A stretch of 64,000 bases of DNA, from contig CAMJHF010000005.1 in NCBI GenBank assembly GCA_946405435.1, positions 1 to 64,000 on the forward strand. The letters are read 5' to 3'. Under the pieces are notes generated by a model. The model made no database searches. It was not told where the DNA came from and was given only the letters and a program-made list of their open reading frames with translations. The stretch comes from an uncultured Bacteroidales bacterium. Lineage in GTDB: Bacteria > Bacteroidota > Bacteroidia > Bacteroidales > UBA932. This document shows, in pieces, positions 44,591 through 52,545 of this stretch. Numbering within the stretch: the stretch's first letter is position 1; the number at the start of each line of letters is the position of its first letter. A program made the translations under genes and the position numbers.

Positions 44591-47180
44591 AATTGCATTC
44601 TACTATAAGTGGAACATTGAGTTTAACTATGCCCTGCATGGCGTCCGTGACCAGTTCCTGCACCGCGGACACCTCGGACTCCGGCACCTCAAGCAGCAGT
44701 TCGTCGTGGATCTGCAGGACCATGCGGGACTGCATCCCTTTGTCCTGCAAGCGCCGGTCCACCTCCACCATGGCCATTTTGATGATGTCCGCGCTGGTGC
44801 CCTGGATAGGGGCGTTGACGGCATTCCTCTCTGCAAAAGCGCGCACGGTGGCGTTGCCGCTGCTTACGTCCGGGACGTACCTCCTGCGGCCGAACAGAGT
44901 CTCCACATAACCGTTTCGGCGGGCATCGGCCAGGGTGGCGTCGATCCAGGCCCGTATGCTGGGGAAGGAATGGAAATAATCGTCGATGAGCTTGGATGCC
45001 TCGGTGCGGGAGCACCCAAGATTCTGGCTAAGGCCGAATGCGGAGATGCCGTACATTATCCCGAAGTTGGCAGTTTTGGCTATGCGGCGCTTGTCGGCAT
45101 CCACCTCCTCCACCGGGATGCGGAAGATTTTGGATGCGGTGGCGGCGTGCACGTCCACGCCCTCGCGGAATGCGGCAGTCAGGTGCTCGTCCCCGCTGAG
45201 GTGGGCCATGATTCGAAGCTCTATCTGCGAATAATCCGCGCTCATGATTACCTGCCCGGGCGATCCCGGCACGAAAGCCTTGCGTATCTCGCGACCTTGC
45301 TCGGTGCGTATGGGAATATTCTGCAGGTTGGGATTCGAGCTGGACAGGCGTCCGGTGGACGTAAGCGCCTGATTGAATGTGGTATGCACCCGTCCGTCGC
45401 GCGGGCTGACATAGGACGGGAAGGGTTCGATATAAGTTCCCAGCAGCTTGCGGAGCCCGCGGTAGTCGAGGATTGCAGCTATGATGGGGCTGCGGTCCGA
45501 CAGCTCGCTGAGCGTCTTTTCGTCGGTGGGCCAGTTGCCTTTTTTGGGCTTGCGCGCCTTTGGGTCGAGTTTGAGTTTCTCGAACAGGATTTCTCCTATC
45601 TGCTTGGGAGAGTTTACATTGAGCGAAGGCTCGCCGGCAAGCTCACGCACCTTGGCCTCGCATGCGTCGGCCTGGGCTCCGAGGCCGTCGGCGTAGGAAC
45701 GGAGTGCGTCGAGGTCCACCTTCACTCCTGCCATTTCCATACGGACGAGAACCTTGAGCAAAGGCTCTTCCACGCTGTCGTAGAGTTCCCGGAGACGCGG
45801 GTCGGTTTCATCCATCCTGGCCAGAAGGGCATCGGCAAGCGGCAGCAGTACAGCAGCCTCGCGTGTTCTGTCGGGCCCTTCGGGAGATTCATCGAAGAGC
45901 GATCCCTGCTCCAGTGCCGAACCGGCCTCCAGTTCCACGCCCAGAATGCTGCCCGCAAGAGGTTCAAGCTTGTGGCTGCTCTCCGGATTGAGAAGATAAT
46001 GGAGCAGTTCGATATCTTCAAGCCGGCCACTCACATGCACTCCCTGCAGCTCCAGTTCCTCCAGCTGGGGCTTCAGGCCTATGCCGGCTTTGGTGACGGA
46101 AGCATCCTCAAGAAGCGCCTTGAACTCTCCCGGAACGCCGGATGCAACGCCATGGGAATCAGCGACATAAAGTGTCCCTTCGCAGAGATGGACGGCTACC
46201 CTGCAGTCCGTCACGGCCGTGGCGGATACTTCTCGCTCCAAGGTTGACAGATCCAGCTTCGGGTTCTGTCCGCCGTGCGCGCCATCAACAGACACCTTTT
46301 GGGGCGAGAGTTCTCCGATCTTGCGGACAAGTCGGATTAGGGAGGGGAACTCATAGAGCTTGAAAAGGGTTTCGACTTCAGGAGTCCAGGCAAGGTCGAG
46401 GACCATGTCGTCAGCCGTCGTCTCCAGAGCTATGTCCGTCTTTATGGTGACCAGTTCCCTGGACAGGGAGACATGCTCGCGGGCCGCCTCGAAAAGGGCC
46501 CGCTGGCGGGGTGTAAGCTCCTCAAGATGAGAATAAATACCCTCTACCGAATCGTATTTGAGCAGTAGTTTCGAGGCTCCGACGGGCCCTACGCCCTGCA
46601 CGCCGGGCACGTTGTCTGAAGAATCGCCGCATATAGTCAGTATGTCTATCACCTGCTCCGGGCGCCTTATCCCCCACTTTTCACATATTTCCGCCTCGCC
46701 CAGGACCTCGTTGTCGGCTCCCGACTTGCCGGGCTTGTACTGCAAGATGCGGGGAGCCACCAGCTGGCCGTAATCCTTGTCGGGAGTGACCATGTACACA
46801 TCGAATCCTTCGGCGGCGCTCCGCACGGCCATGGAGCCTATTACGTCGTCGGCCTCGAAGCCGGGAATCATAAGCACAGGAATGTCCAGGGCCTTGACGA
46901 TTGCCGTCAGGGGCTCGAGGGCGTCGATCACCAACTGCGGAGTTTCACTGCGGTTGGCCTTGTACTGCGGATAAAGCTTGTTGCGGAAAGTTCCGCCCGG
47001 GGGGTCGAAACTTACTGCTATATGGGAGGGATGTTCCCTGTCGATAAGTTCCAGAAGATATTTCGTAAAACCGAAGAGGATGGATGTGTCCACGCCCTTG
47101 GAATTCACCATGGGACGCCCCAGGAAGGCATAATACATTTTGAAAACCAACGCGTGGCCGTCGATCAGAAAAAGTTTCAT
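44562..47180 (-). CDS. polA: DNA polymerase I, with degenerate proofreading domain
   Basis: An 872-residue PolA. The 5'-nuclease is complete (FLIDGHALVFKMYYAFLG, PGFEADDVIGSMAV, TICGDSSDNVPGVQGVGPVG). The polymerase is complete (MSADYSQIELRIMAHLSGD motif A, RIAKTANFGIMYGISAFGL motif B, QIHDELLLEVP motif C). In the 3'-5' exonuclease region (about 295-460) the acidic DxE, N-x3-D and Y-x3-D motifs are absent, so it should lack proofreading, as in several Pol I lineages. I start at MKLFLIDGHA (47180): the upstream ATG at 47192 lies inside the -7 box TATTTTTG. Confidence 0.96.
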   Translation of the reverse strand: MKLFLIDGHALVFKMYYAFLGRPMVNSKGVDTSILFGFTKYLLELIDREHPSHIAVSFDPPGGTFRNKLYPQYKANRSETPQLVIDALEPLTAIVKALDIPVLMIPGFEADDVIGSMAVRSAAEGFDVYMVTPDKDYGQLVAPRILQYKPGKSGADNEVLGEAEICEKWGIRRPEQVIDILTICGDSSDNVPGVQGVGPVGASKLLLKYDSVEGIYSHLEELTPRQRALFEAAREHVSLSRELVTIKTDIALETTADDMVLDLAWTPEVETLFKLYEFPSLIRLVRKIGELSPQKVSVDGAHGGQNPKLDLSTLEREVSATAVTDCRVAVHLCEGTLYVADSHGVASGVPGEFKALLEDASVTKAGIGLKPQLEELELQGVHVSGRLEDIELLHYLLNPESSHKLEPLAGSILGVELEAGSALEQGSLFDESPEGPDRTREAAVLLPLADALLARMDETDPRLRELYDSVEEPLLKVLVRMEMAGVKVDLDALRSYADGLGAQADACEAKVRELAGEPSLNVNSPKQIGEILFEKLKLDPKARKPKKGNWPTDEKTLSELSDRSPIIAAILDYRGLRKLLGTYIEPFPSYVSPRDGRVHTTFNQALTSTGRLSSSNPNLQNIPIRTEQGREIRKAFVPGSPGQVIMSADYSQIELRIMAHLSGDEHLTAAFREGVDVHAATASKIFRIPVEEVDADKRRIAKTANFGIMYGISAFGLSQNLGCSRTEASKLIDDYFHSFPSIRAWIDATLADARRNGYVETLFGRRRYVPDVSSGNATVRAFAERNAVNAPIQGTSADIIKMAMVEVDRRLQDKGMQSRMVLQIHDELLLEVPESEVSAVQELVTDAMQGIVKLNVPLIVECNYGSNWLQAH

Positions 47181-47189
47181 ATTGAAACA

Positions 47190-47197
47190 CAAAAATA
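47190..47197 (-). promoter_or_regulatory. polA -7 box (TATTTTTG), 9 bases from start codon
   Basis: Exact match on the minus strand with TTTG (complement 47217-47220) 19 bases upstream; decides the polA start at 47180. Confidence 0.65.
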
Positions 47198-47229
47198 GAA
47201 TTTTTCAAGAAAGTTTCAAATATCTTGCG

Positions 47230-47237
47230 TATATTTG
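47230..47237 (+). promoter_or_regulatory. -7 box (TATATTTG), 5 bases from start codon
   Basis: Exact TAnnTTTG ending five bases before the GDPD ATG at 47243; divergent from the polA promoter. Confidence 0.55.
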
Positions 47238-47242
47238 GGTTT

Positions 47243-48085
47243 ATGAAAAAGATAATCATCGTTTTATTCGCTCTCGGCATCACCGCGGGCGCCTTTGCCC
47301 AGAACCAGACAATACGAGCCTTCTCCCACCGCGGAGGACGTCTCGAAAGGGATGAAAACACTGCCAAAGCATTCCAGGACAGCTGGGATGCAGGCTACAC
47401 AGGATTCGAAACCGACATACGCCGCACCGCCGACGGCGTGCTCTACCTCACCCACGACCACACCCTGGAGCGCACCACCAACGGCTCCGGCATCTTCGAG
47501 AAGAAAACTTCCGCCGAAATCGAACAGCTCCGCACCAAGCAGGGCAACAAAATGATGAAATTCGACGAGTTCATCGAGTTCCTCCAGGACAAGGACGGCC
47601 TGTACGTGGAGTTCGAACTCAAGACCAAACCCGTCGAGCTCTACCCCCAGGAACTCGTAGAAGAAGTTGCCGAGAGGGTGTACCAGGCAGCCAAGTCCAT
47701 CCGCACCAAGAATTCGGTGCTGCGCTTCACCTCTTCCGACATCCGCGGCCTGCGATACCTCAAGCAGGCCCACCCGGACATCATCTCCAAGGGGCCCAAG
47801 TCCGAACTGCTCATAATCTTCAACACCGGCGTGACGGATGAAACCATCGAGACCTGCAAGCGCGAAGACATCTGGGTGATGGGATGCAAGACCGACGGCA
47901 CCACCCGCGCCATGGTCCAGAAAGCCCACAAGGAAGGCATGATAGTGAGCCTCTGGCCTACGCACAAGATCGCCGACTTCCTGCTGGCAGCCTACCTCGG
48001 CTCCGACGCCATGTGTACCGACATCCCCTTCACCATGAAGCCATGGCTGGAGAAAAACGCCCCCTGGCTGAACGTAATATATTGA
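47243..48085 (+). CDS. Secreted glycerophosphodiester phosphodiesterase
   Basis: A 280-residue exported GDPD. After a signal peptide (MKKIIIVLFALGITAGAFA) the catalytic TIM-barrel motifs follow: FSHRGGRLERDENT (HR and E-N-T), GFETDIRRTADGVLYLTHDH (E-x-D and the second His). It splits glycerophosphodiesters from phospholipid head groups into glycerol 3-phosphate and an alcohol. Start at the signal-peptide Met 47243, matching the promoter; an in-frame ATG six codons upstream overlaps the -7 box. Confidence 0.9.
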   Translation: MKKIIIVLFALGITAGAFAQNQTIRAFSHRGGRLERDENTAKAFQDSWDAGYTGFETDIRRTADGVLYLTHDHTLERTTNGSGIFEKKTSAEIEQLRTKQGNKMMKFDEFIEFLQDKDGLYVEFELKTKPVELYPQELVEEVAERVYQAAKSIRTKNSVLRFTSSDIRGLRYLKQAHPDIISKGPKSELLIIFNTGVTDETIETCKREDIWVMGCKTDGTTRAMVQKAHKEGMIVSLWPTHKIADFLLAAYLGSDAMCTDIPFTMKPWLEKNAPWLNVIY

Positions 48086-48153
48086 TGGCGCCGCCATCAG
48101 TATATCTATTCCCCTGACCCCAAGGGGACTACGTACTTCAAACTTAAGTTGAT

Positions 48154-48588
48154 ATGAATCAGGATGAGGCATATATGCGCGAGGCGCTCCGGGAAGCGCA
48201 GGCGGCATATGACGAGGGCGAAGTGCCCATAGGCGCCGTGGTCGTGGCGCGCGGGCGCATCATCGGCCGGGGGCACAACATGACCGAGCGCCTCCACGAC
48301 CCAAGCGCACACGCGGAGATGATTGCCCTCACCGCCTCCACCGAAGCCCTCGGCGGCAAATATCTAACAGACTGCACCTTATATGTGACGGTCGAGCCCT
48401 GCCCCATGTGCGCTGCAGCCCTATGCTGGGCTCAGGTGGGGCGCATAGTCTACGGTGCCGCCGACCCCAAAAGAGGCTACAGCCTCTACTCCCCTTCTTT
48501 GCTTCATCCCAAGACAGAAACGAGTTCAGGCGTCCTCTCCGAAGAGTGCGGACGCCTGATGCTCGAATTCTTTAAGGCTAAGCGCTAG
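48154..48588 (+). CDS. tadA: tRNA adenosine(34) deaminase-like nucleoside deaminase
   Basis: A 144-residue zinc deaminase. PSAHAEMIAL supplies the His ligand and catalytic Glu, TVEPCPMCAAALCWAQVGRI the two Cys ligands; VPIGAVVVARGRIIGRGHN is the usual TadA N-terminus. TadA makes inosine at the wobble position of tRNA-Arg(ACG). Its TAG stop shares CTAG with the stop of the converging gene. Confidence 0.92.
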   Translation: MNQDEAYMREALREAQAAYDEGEVPIGAVVVARGRIIGRGHNMTERLHDPSAHAEMIALTASTEALGGKYLTDCTLYVTVEPCPMCAAALCWAQVGRIVYGAADPKRGYSLYSPSLLHPKTETSSGVLSEECGRLMLEFFKAKR

Positions 48589-49859
48589 CCTATATTGCCA
48601 ACGGCATAGTTGTAGTCCTCGCAGGCCACGCGAACAGCATCCTTGACAAGGGCGCGCGGCTCAAGTGCGAGACGTCCGTCACGCACCTCGACGTACTGCA
48701 GAGGCATATACTGATGCAGCAGCCCCATGGGGATGTCGACGCTGCGGATATTGGCGAACAGTTTGTCCATGGCAGCCTCGATGCGGGGATCCGGCATGTA
48801 GTAGCGGCTGCGGTCGGAATAGCTGTACGCACGCTTGAGCGCCTGCTCCTTGGGCGTGCCGTGATAGTATTTCTGCCAGTTTTTGGGATTCTCCAGCATC
48901 ACCTGATCCAGCACCGCGATATAATTGGAGCGCTGTGAAGGGTCGTCGATGAGCTCGTCTTCGATGTGGCTCAGCGCAAAGAGGGCCTCGCGGGCGGCGA
49001 AGGTCAGAGCCGGGCCGACCTTGAGTATGCCCACGCCGTCCTCGACCATCTGCCGGAGGGCGGTCGGACTCTGGTAGTCGGTGGAGTGGCCTTCGAACAT
49101 CAGTTCGGGGAAATCCTTGAGCCTGGCGCAAAGAGCCGCGGCCTCGGCACGGTTGTACATGTGCACGTCGGCATCGCCGAACTCCACGCCGGGCTGCACG
49201 ACCACGGCAATGATGTACTGCCACTTGTCTGACAGTCCTTCGCGGGCGAAGACTTCCTTGTAGGCCTTGACCGTCGCTGCAAATGCGTCAGGATCAGTGA
49301 CCTGCATCTCCTCTTTCTCCTGGGCTCCGCCGGGAATGGGGACTTCGCTTCCTATTATGTAGACCGGGTGCACTGCATCCGGATTCTGGCTGTGAAGCTC
49401 CTCCCAGGCCTGTTCGGCCACCTTCAGGAGAGCGGCGCCGCGGCCCGCTATGGTGTAGTCGCTCAGAGGCTTGCTGCGGTCATCGTCCGCTACGCGCATG
49501 CTGGTGTCGAGATGGATCTTGGTATAGCCTGCGGCGGCATACTGGCGCACCATCTCCTTGGCGTTTTCCATGGCCTCAGCCTCGGGCTGATTCTGGAAGG
49601 GCTGGGGGCCGAGATGGTCGCCGGCAAGGATTATCTTGCTGCGGCTCAGGCCGATACGGTCGGCTATGCGCCATACGTAGTCGCGATAATCGGCGGGCTT
49701 CATGCCCGTGTAGCCACCAAACTGGTTGACCTGGTTGCTGGTGGCTTCGACGAGCACCTGACCGGGGAAACGCTTGGCCTGCTCGAGCACGCCTTCTATT
49801 ACGATTTCGTTTGCAGTGCAGTAGGACGGTATGCCGCGGGGTATTACTTGATTTCCCAT
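48585..49859 (-). CDS. GatZ/KbaZ-like class II tagatose-bisphosphate aldolase accessory subunit
   Basis: A 424-residue protein of the GatZ/KbaZ family: VEATSNQVNQFGGYTGM, ILAGDHLGPQPFQNQPEAEA, KIHLDTSMRVADD and YIIGSEVPIPGGAQE are its hallmark blocks. GatZ is usually described as a non-catalytic partner of GatY, but no GatY-type aldolase is next to it. It overlaps the end of the glycerol-1-phosphate-dehydrogenase-like gene by 16 bases, so the two make an operon and probably one pathway, perhaps of a sugar phosphate or polyol phosphate; the exact reaction is unknown. Confidence 0.88.
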   Translation of the reverse strand: MGNQVIPRGIPSYCTANEIVIEGVLEQAKRFPGQVLVEATSNQVNQFGGYTGMKPADYRDYVWRIADRIGLSRSKIILAGDHLGPQPFQNQPEAEAMENAKEMVRQYAAAGYTKIHLDTSMRVADDDRSKPLSDYTIAGRGAALLKVAEQAWEELHSQNPDAVHPVYIIGSEVPIPGGAQEKEEMQVTDPDAFAATVKAYKEVFAREGLSDKWQYIIAVVVQPGVEFGDADVHMYNRAEAAALCARLKDFPELMFEGHSTDYQSPTALRQMVEDGVGILKVGPALTFAAREALFALSHIEDELIDDPSQRSNYIAVLDQVMLENPKNWQKYYHGTPKEQALKRAYSYSDRSRYYMPDPRIEAAMDKLFANIRSVDIPMGLLHQYMPLQYVEVRDGRLALEPRALVKDAVRVACEDYNYAVGNIG

Positions 49860-51193
49860 ACTCCTCCCTTGCCGAATACTTTGTCCATAAGTTCGTCGTA
49901 GAAGCAGCCACGCTTGGCAAGGTCGAGGAGATTGATGCGCCAGCGCATAAGCTGCACATAATCAGTAATCTTGCGAAGGTCTGCGCGGGTCACTCCTATC
50001 TCTTCGGGGGTGGTAGGAGCGCCGGCGCGGCGGAACATGTCGCGCATCTTCTCGAAGGGCCAGACCTGGGCCTGAAGCTTCTTCTTGAATTCGGGCCAGG
50101 TATCCTTTACCTTCTGGAGCTGTGCGCGCACTTCCTCCTTGGGCTGCCACTTCTTGGTGATTTCTTCGTAACCGAGGGTGGGCACAGGGAAATCGGCATA
50201 GATCTTCTTGGCTCTCTCCTGCTCCTCTTCGAGGCTGGGCCATGCGGCGACGCACTTGTCGACGTCAAGCTTGCTGAGGTCCATTTCGAACAGGGCGTCG
50301 AAGAAGGCGCAGAGCGTCAGCTCTCCGATTGCTACCTGGAATCCGTGGCTTACGGGACGGCCGTTGTTGGTATGGTGGGTCATGTCCCAGTAATGCCCGT
50401 AGAGGTGCTCGGCACAGGATGCGGGACGGCTGGAACCGGCCACTTCCATGCCTATTCCGGCAAGCGTCAGGCCGAGGAAGAGTTTCTCGACCGATTCTGG
50501 TTTGCCGGTCTTGATGCCGTCGGGGTCGTCCAGCATTTCCTTGAGGGAATCCTGGGTGATGTGCCAGCTTGGAGGGTCGATGGGCTCGGTGCCGAACAGG
50601 TCGGCGATCATCCACTCGGCTCCGGCCGTTACCTTGGCTGCCAGGTCGGCATAGCCGGCGGCGGTAAGGAACCAGGGGGCGGAGGCCAGGACCTTGGAAT
50701 CGGCCACTATGACCAGAGGGGCGTTGGACTTGATGTTTATCTTGGCGCCGCGCTCGTCGTTGACGATGGCGGAAGACGATGTATAGCCGTCGACTGATGC
50801 GGTGGTGGCAACGCAGATGTACTGGCGGTCGTGCCTGAAGGAACCGAGCTTGGCCAGGTCGTTGATGACACCTGCGCCGACAGCCACGAAGATGCCGTCG
50901 GGTTCGGATTCCATGACCTTGTCAACCTGCTCCACGTACTTCCAGTCGGGATGGAAACGGTCGTCAGTGATGAGGAAGGTAGTAGCGGGGACGCCGGCCT
51001 TGGCCAGTTCATAGAAGACTCTTTCTCCAGCTACTTTCCAGGTGATTTTATCGGCAAAGACTATTGCCTTCTTTCCCGGGAAGAATTTGTTGAACAGACC
51101 GGGAATCCTGTCCAGGATGTCCTCTCCGAATTCCAGGGCCTTTGTCGCCACTGAAACTTCAAGGGCTTGGTTGATAACTTTTTGTGTATCCAT
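49844..51193 (-). CDS. sn-glycerol-1-phosphate dehydrogenase family protein
   Basis: A 449-residue NAD(P)-dependent, metal-dependent enzyme like AraM/EgsA. FVAVGAGVINDLAKLGSF is the dinucleotide site, CVATTASVDGYTSSSAIV the conserved Thr-rich loop, and AAGYADLAAK, SCAEHLYGHYWDM and GRPVSHGFQVAIG give the Asp and two His metal ligands. Family members reduce dihydroxyacetone phosphate to sn-glycerol 1-phosphate. At about 450 residues it is longer than AraM (about 390), the extra being a C-terminal helical part. A near-consensus TAAATTTA box lies about 30 bases upstream. Confidence 0.85.
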   Translation of the reverse strand: MDTQKVINQALEVSVATKALEFGEDILDRIPGLFNKFFPGKKAIVFADKITWKVAGERVFYELAKAGVPATTFLITDDRFHPDWKYVEQVDKVMESEPDGIFVAVGAGVINDLAKLGSFRHDRQYICVATTASVDGYTSSSAIVNDERGAKINIKSNAPLVIVADSKVLASAPWFLTAAGYADLAAKVTAGAEWMIADLFGTEPIDPPSWHITQDSLKEMLDDPDGIKTGKPESVEKLFLGLTLAGIGMEVAGSSRPASCAEHLYGHYWDMTHHTNNGRPVSHGFQVAIGELTLCAFFDALFEMDLSKLDVDKCVAAWPSLEEEQERAKKIYADFPVPTLGYEEITKKWQPKEEVRAQLQKVKDTWPEFKKKLQAQVWPFEKMRDMFRRAGAPTTPEEIGVTRADLRKITDYVQLMRWRINLLDLAKRGCFYDELMDKVFGKGGVWEIK

Positions 51194-51260
51194 ATCCTTA
51201 GTTAGATGAATTTCAGAACCCTAAATTTAGCGTTTTTTCTCATTTTATGCAAAAATATCG

Positions 51261-51268
51261 TATCTTTG
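51261..51268 (+). promoter_or_regulatory. tRNA-Gln -7 box (TATCTTTG)
   Basis: Exact TAnnTTTG ten bases before the tRNA. Confidence 0.65.
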
Positions 51269-51278
51269 CCCCCGGAAT

Positions 51279-51349
51279 TGAGGTATGGTGTAATGGTAGC
51301 ACTACAGATTTTGGTTCTGTCTGCCCAGGTTCGAATCCTGGTACCTCAA
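51279..51349 (+). tRNA. tRNA-Gln (TTG)
   Basis: Acceptor TGAGGTA pairs with TACCTCA, discriminator A; anticodon stem ACAGA/TCTGT with anticodon TTG; T-arm CCAGGTTCGAATCCTGG. CCA is not encoded. Confidence 0.95.
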
Positions 51350-51391
51350 CGCAGAAACGGCAGCCGGGTGGCTGCCGTTTCTGCGTTGAGG
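51344..51391 (+). terminator. 22-bp perfect hairpin starting inside the tRNA-Gln 3' end
   Basis: 51344-51365 and 51370-51391 are perfect inverse complements with loop GGGT. The left arm begins with CCTCA of the tRNA acceptor stem. There is no T-run after it, so it may be a processing or termination hairpin; the type is a best guess. Confidence 0.6.
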
Positions 51392-51442
51392 TCTGCGACC
51401 TACCATCCCCCTGCACCCCCTGGGGACTGAGGGAGAGATTAT

Positions 51443-51473
51443 TTTGAGGTTTTGGAACAAATGATTAGATTTG
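51443..51473 (+). promoter_or_regulatory. Promoter of the MBL-fold gene
   Basis: TTTG 51443-51446, 19 bases, TAGATTTG 51466-51473; ATG at 51511. Confidence 0.7.
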
Positions 51474-51510
51474 TGGAAACTGCACAGTCGATCATCTAGC
51501 TTTTACGGCC

Positions 51511-52404
51511 ATGGACAGAAGAACATTTTTAGGAATCGGTGCTGCGGGAGCCTTGGCTGCCGCAGGCACCACGCTCGAGGGTAAGATTCCCTCGGCAATC
51601 AAGGACTTTGCAAAAGACAAGTCCCTCAAGATCAAGTTTATGGGAACCGGAGCCGCCAGCGGCATCGGCAAAAAGGGACTTGGCCGAAGGCACAGCAGCA
51701 TCCTGGTCAACGACGACTTCATCATCGACTTCACCGACGATTCCCTGGACATGATACCGGAAGGCCTGCACCCCGACACGATCTTCTACACCCACTCCCA
51801 CAAAGACCACTTCCAGCCCTCTGCCGCCCTGAAGATAGGCGTCAAGAAAGTGTACCTCAGCAACACCTGGTACGACGTGGCCGTCAAGGCCTACCGCCAG
51901 GCCGCCGAAGAGGCCGGAGCCGAGATGCCCGAAATAATCCCCACATACTTCGGCATGGAAATCAAGGTAGGAGAGGTGACCGTCACGCCGATGCTCGCCA
52001 ACCACCCTACCGAGAATCTGATGGAACAGGCCCAGATATATCTGCTCGAGAAAGACGGTGTGCGTCTGCTCTACGCCACCGACACCAGCGGCATCCCAGG
52101 CAAGTCCGCCCGCCGCATAGGCATAGACAAGCATCGCGAGGGATATGGCATAAACGCCCTCATCATGGAGGCCACCTCCTCCGACCCTGACGATTTCCGT
52201 CTGTACTGCCACTCCTCAACCGACATCGTGGCCAAGACCGTAAGGGTGCTGCTCAAAACCGGACGCCTGCACATGCCCGAAGGCCAGAAGGTATACATTA
52301 CCCACATGGCCAAAAGCCTGCATCCAAAGAATATAAACGAGACGCTCCCCGACCCGATAAGGGCGGCGGAAGACGGCCTGGAAGTAGTATTCCGCGCTCC
52401 GTAG
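51511..52404 (+). CDS. Exported MBL-fold metallohydrolase
   Basis: A 297-residue MBL-fold protein with an N-terminus that looks like a twin-arginine signal (MDRRTFLGIGAAGALAAAG). The metal motif is FYTHSHKDHF (HxHxDH); MLANHPT and LYATDTSGIPG give later ligands. The IKFMGTGAASGIGKKGLGRR start of the fold resembles RNase Z/PhnP-like enzymes. Substrate unknown. It stands alone with its own promoter. Confidence 0.82.
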   Translation: MDRRTFLGIGAAGALAAAGTTLEGKIPSAIKDFAKDKSLKIKFMGTGAASGIGKKGLGRRHSSILVNDDFIIDFTDDSLDMIPEGLHPDTIFYTHSHKDHFQPSAALKIGVKKVYLSNTWYDVAVKAYRQAAEEAGAEMPEIIPTYFGMEIKVGEVTVTPMLANHPTENLMEQAQIYLLEKDGVRLLYATDTSGIPGKSARRIGIDKHREGYGINALIMEATSSDPDDFRLYCHSSTDIVAKTVRVLLKTGRLHMPEGQKVYITHMAKSLHPKNINETLPDPIRAAEDGLEVVFRAP

Positions 52405-52409
52405 AGCCT

Positions 52410-52514
52410 ACTTCTGCCCGGCAATATCCTGGCATCAGGATTCGTCCAGGGGTACAGCCCCGTGAACAAGGCGTATCGGCTGGGAGTGGAGGTGGCAGAA
52501 GTGCTCCCGCCACA
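52410..52514 (-). pseudogene. Sulfatase remnant
   Basis: The minus strand reads SATSTPSRYALFTGLYPWTN and then PDARILPG, the active-site block of an S-type or Cys-type sulfatase (S/C-x-P-S-R followed by TG-x-Y-P). Nothing upstream or downstream continues the family, so only about 35 residues of a roughly 500-residue enzyme remain. It lies directly after the glycosyltransferase stop, at the end of the esterase-PCMD-glycosyltransferase operon. Confidence 0.6.
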
Positions 52515-52545
52515 ACGGGACCGATACGTGTCTTGCGAGTATTCA

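Noticed and set aside
52410..52528. Structured RNA with a possible pseudoknot (ACTTCTGCC/GGCAGAAGT and CGTATCGG/CCGATACG are interleaved)
   Set aside because: Inverted repeats of this size are not rare by chance in 120 bases, and the stretch is better explained by a sulfatase fragment on the minus strand. No known RNA family fits.
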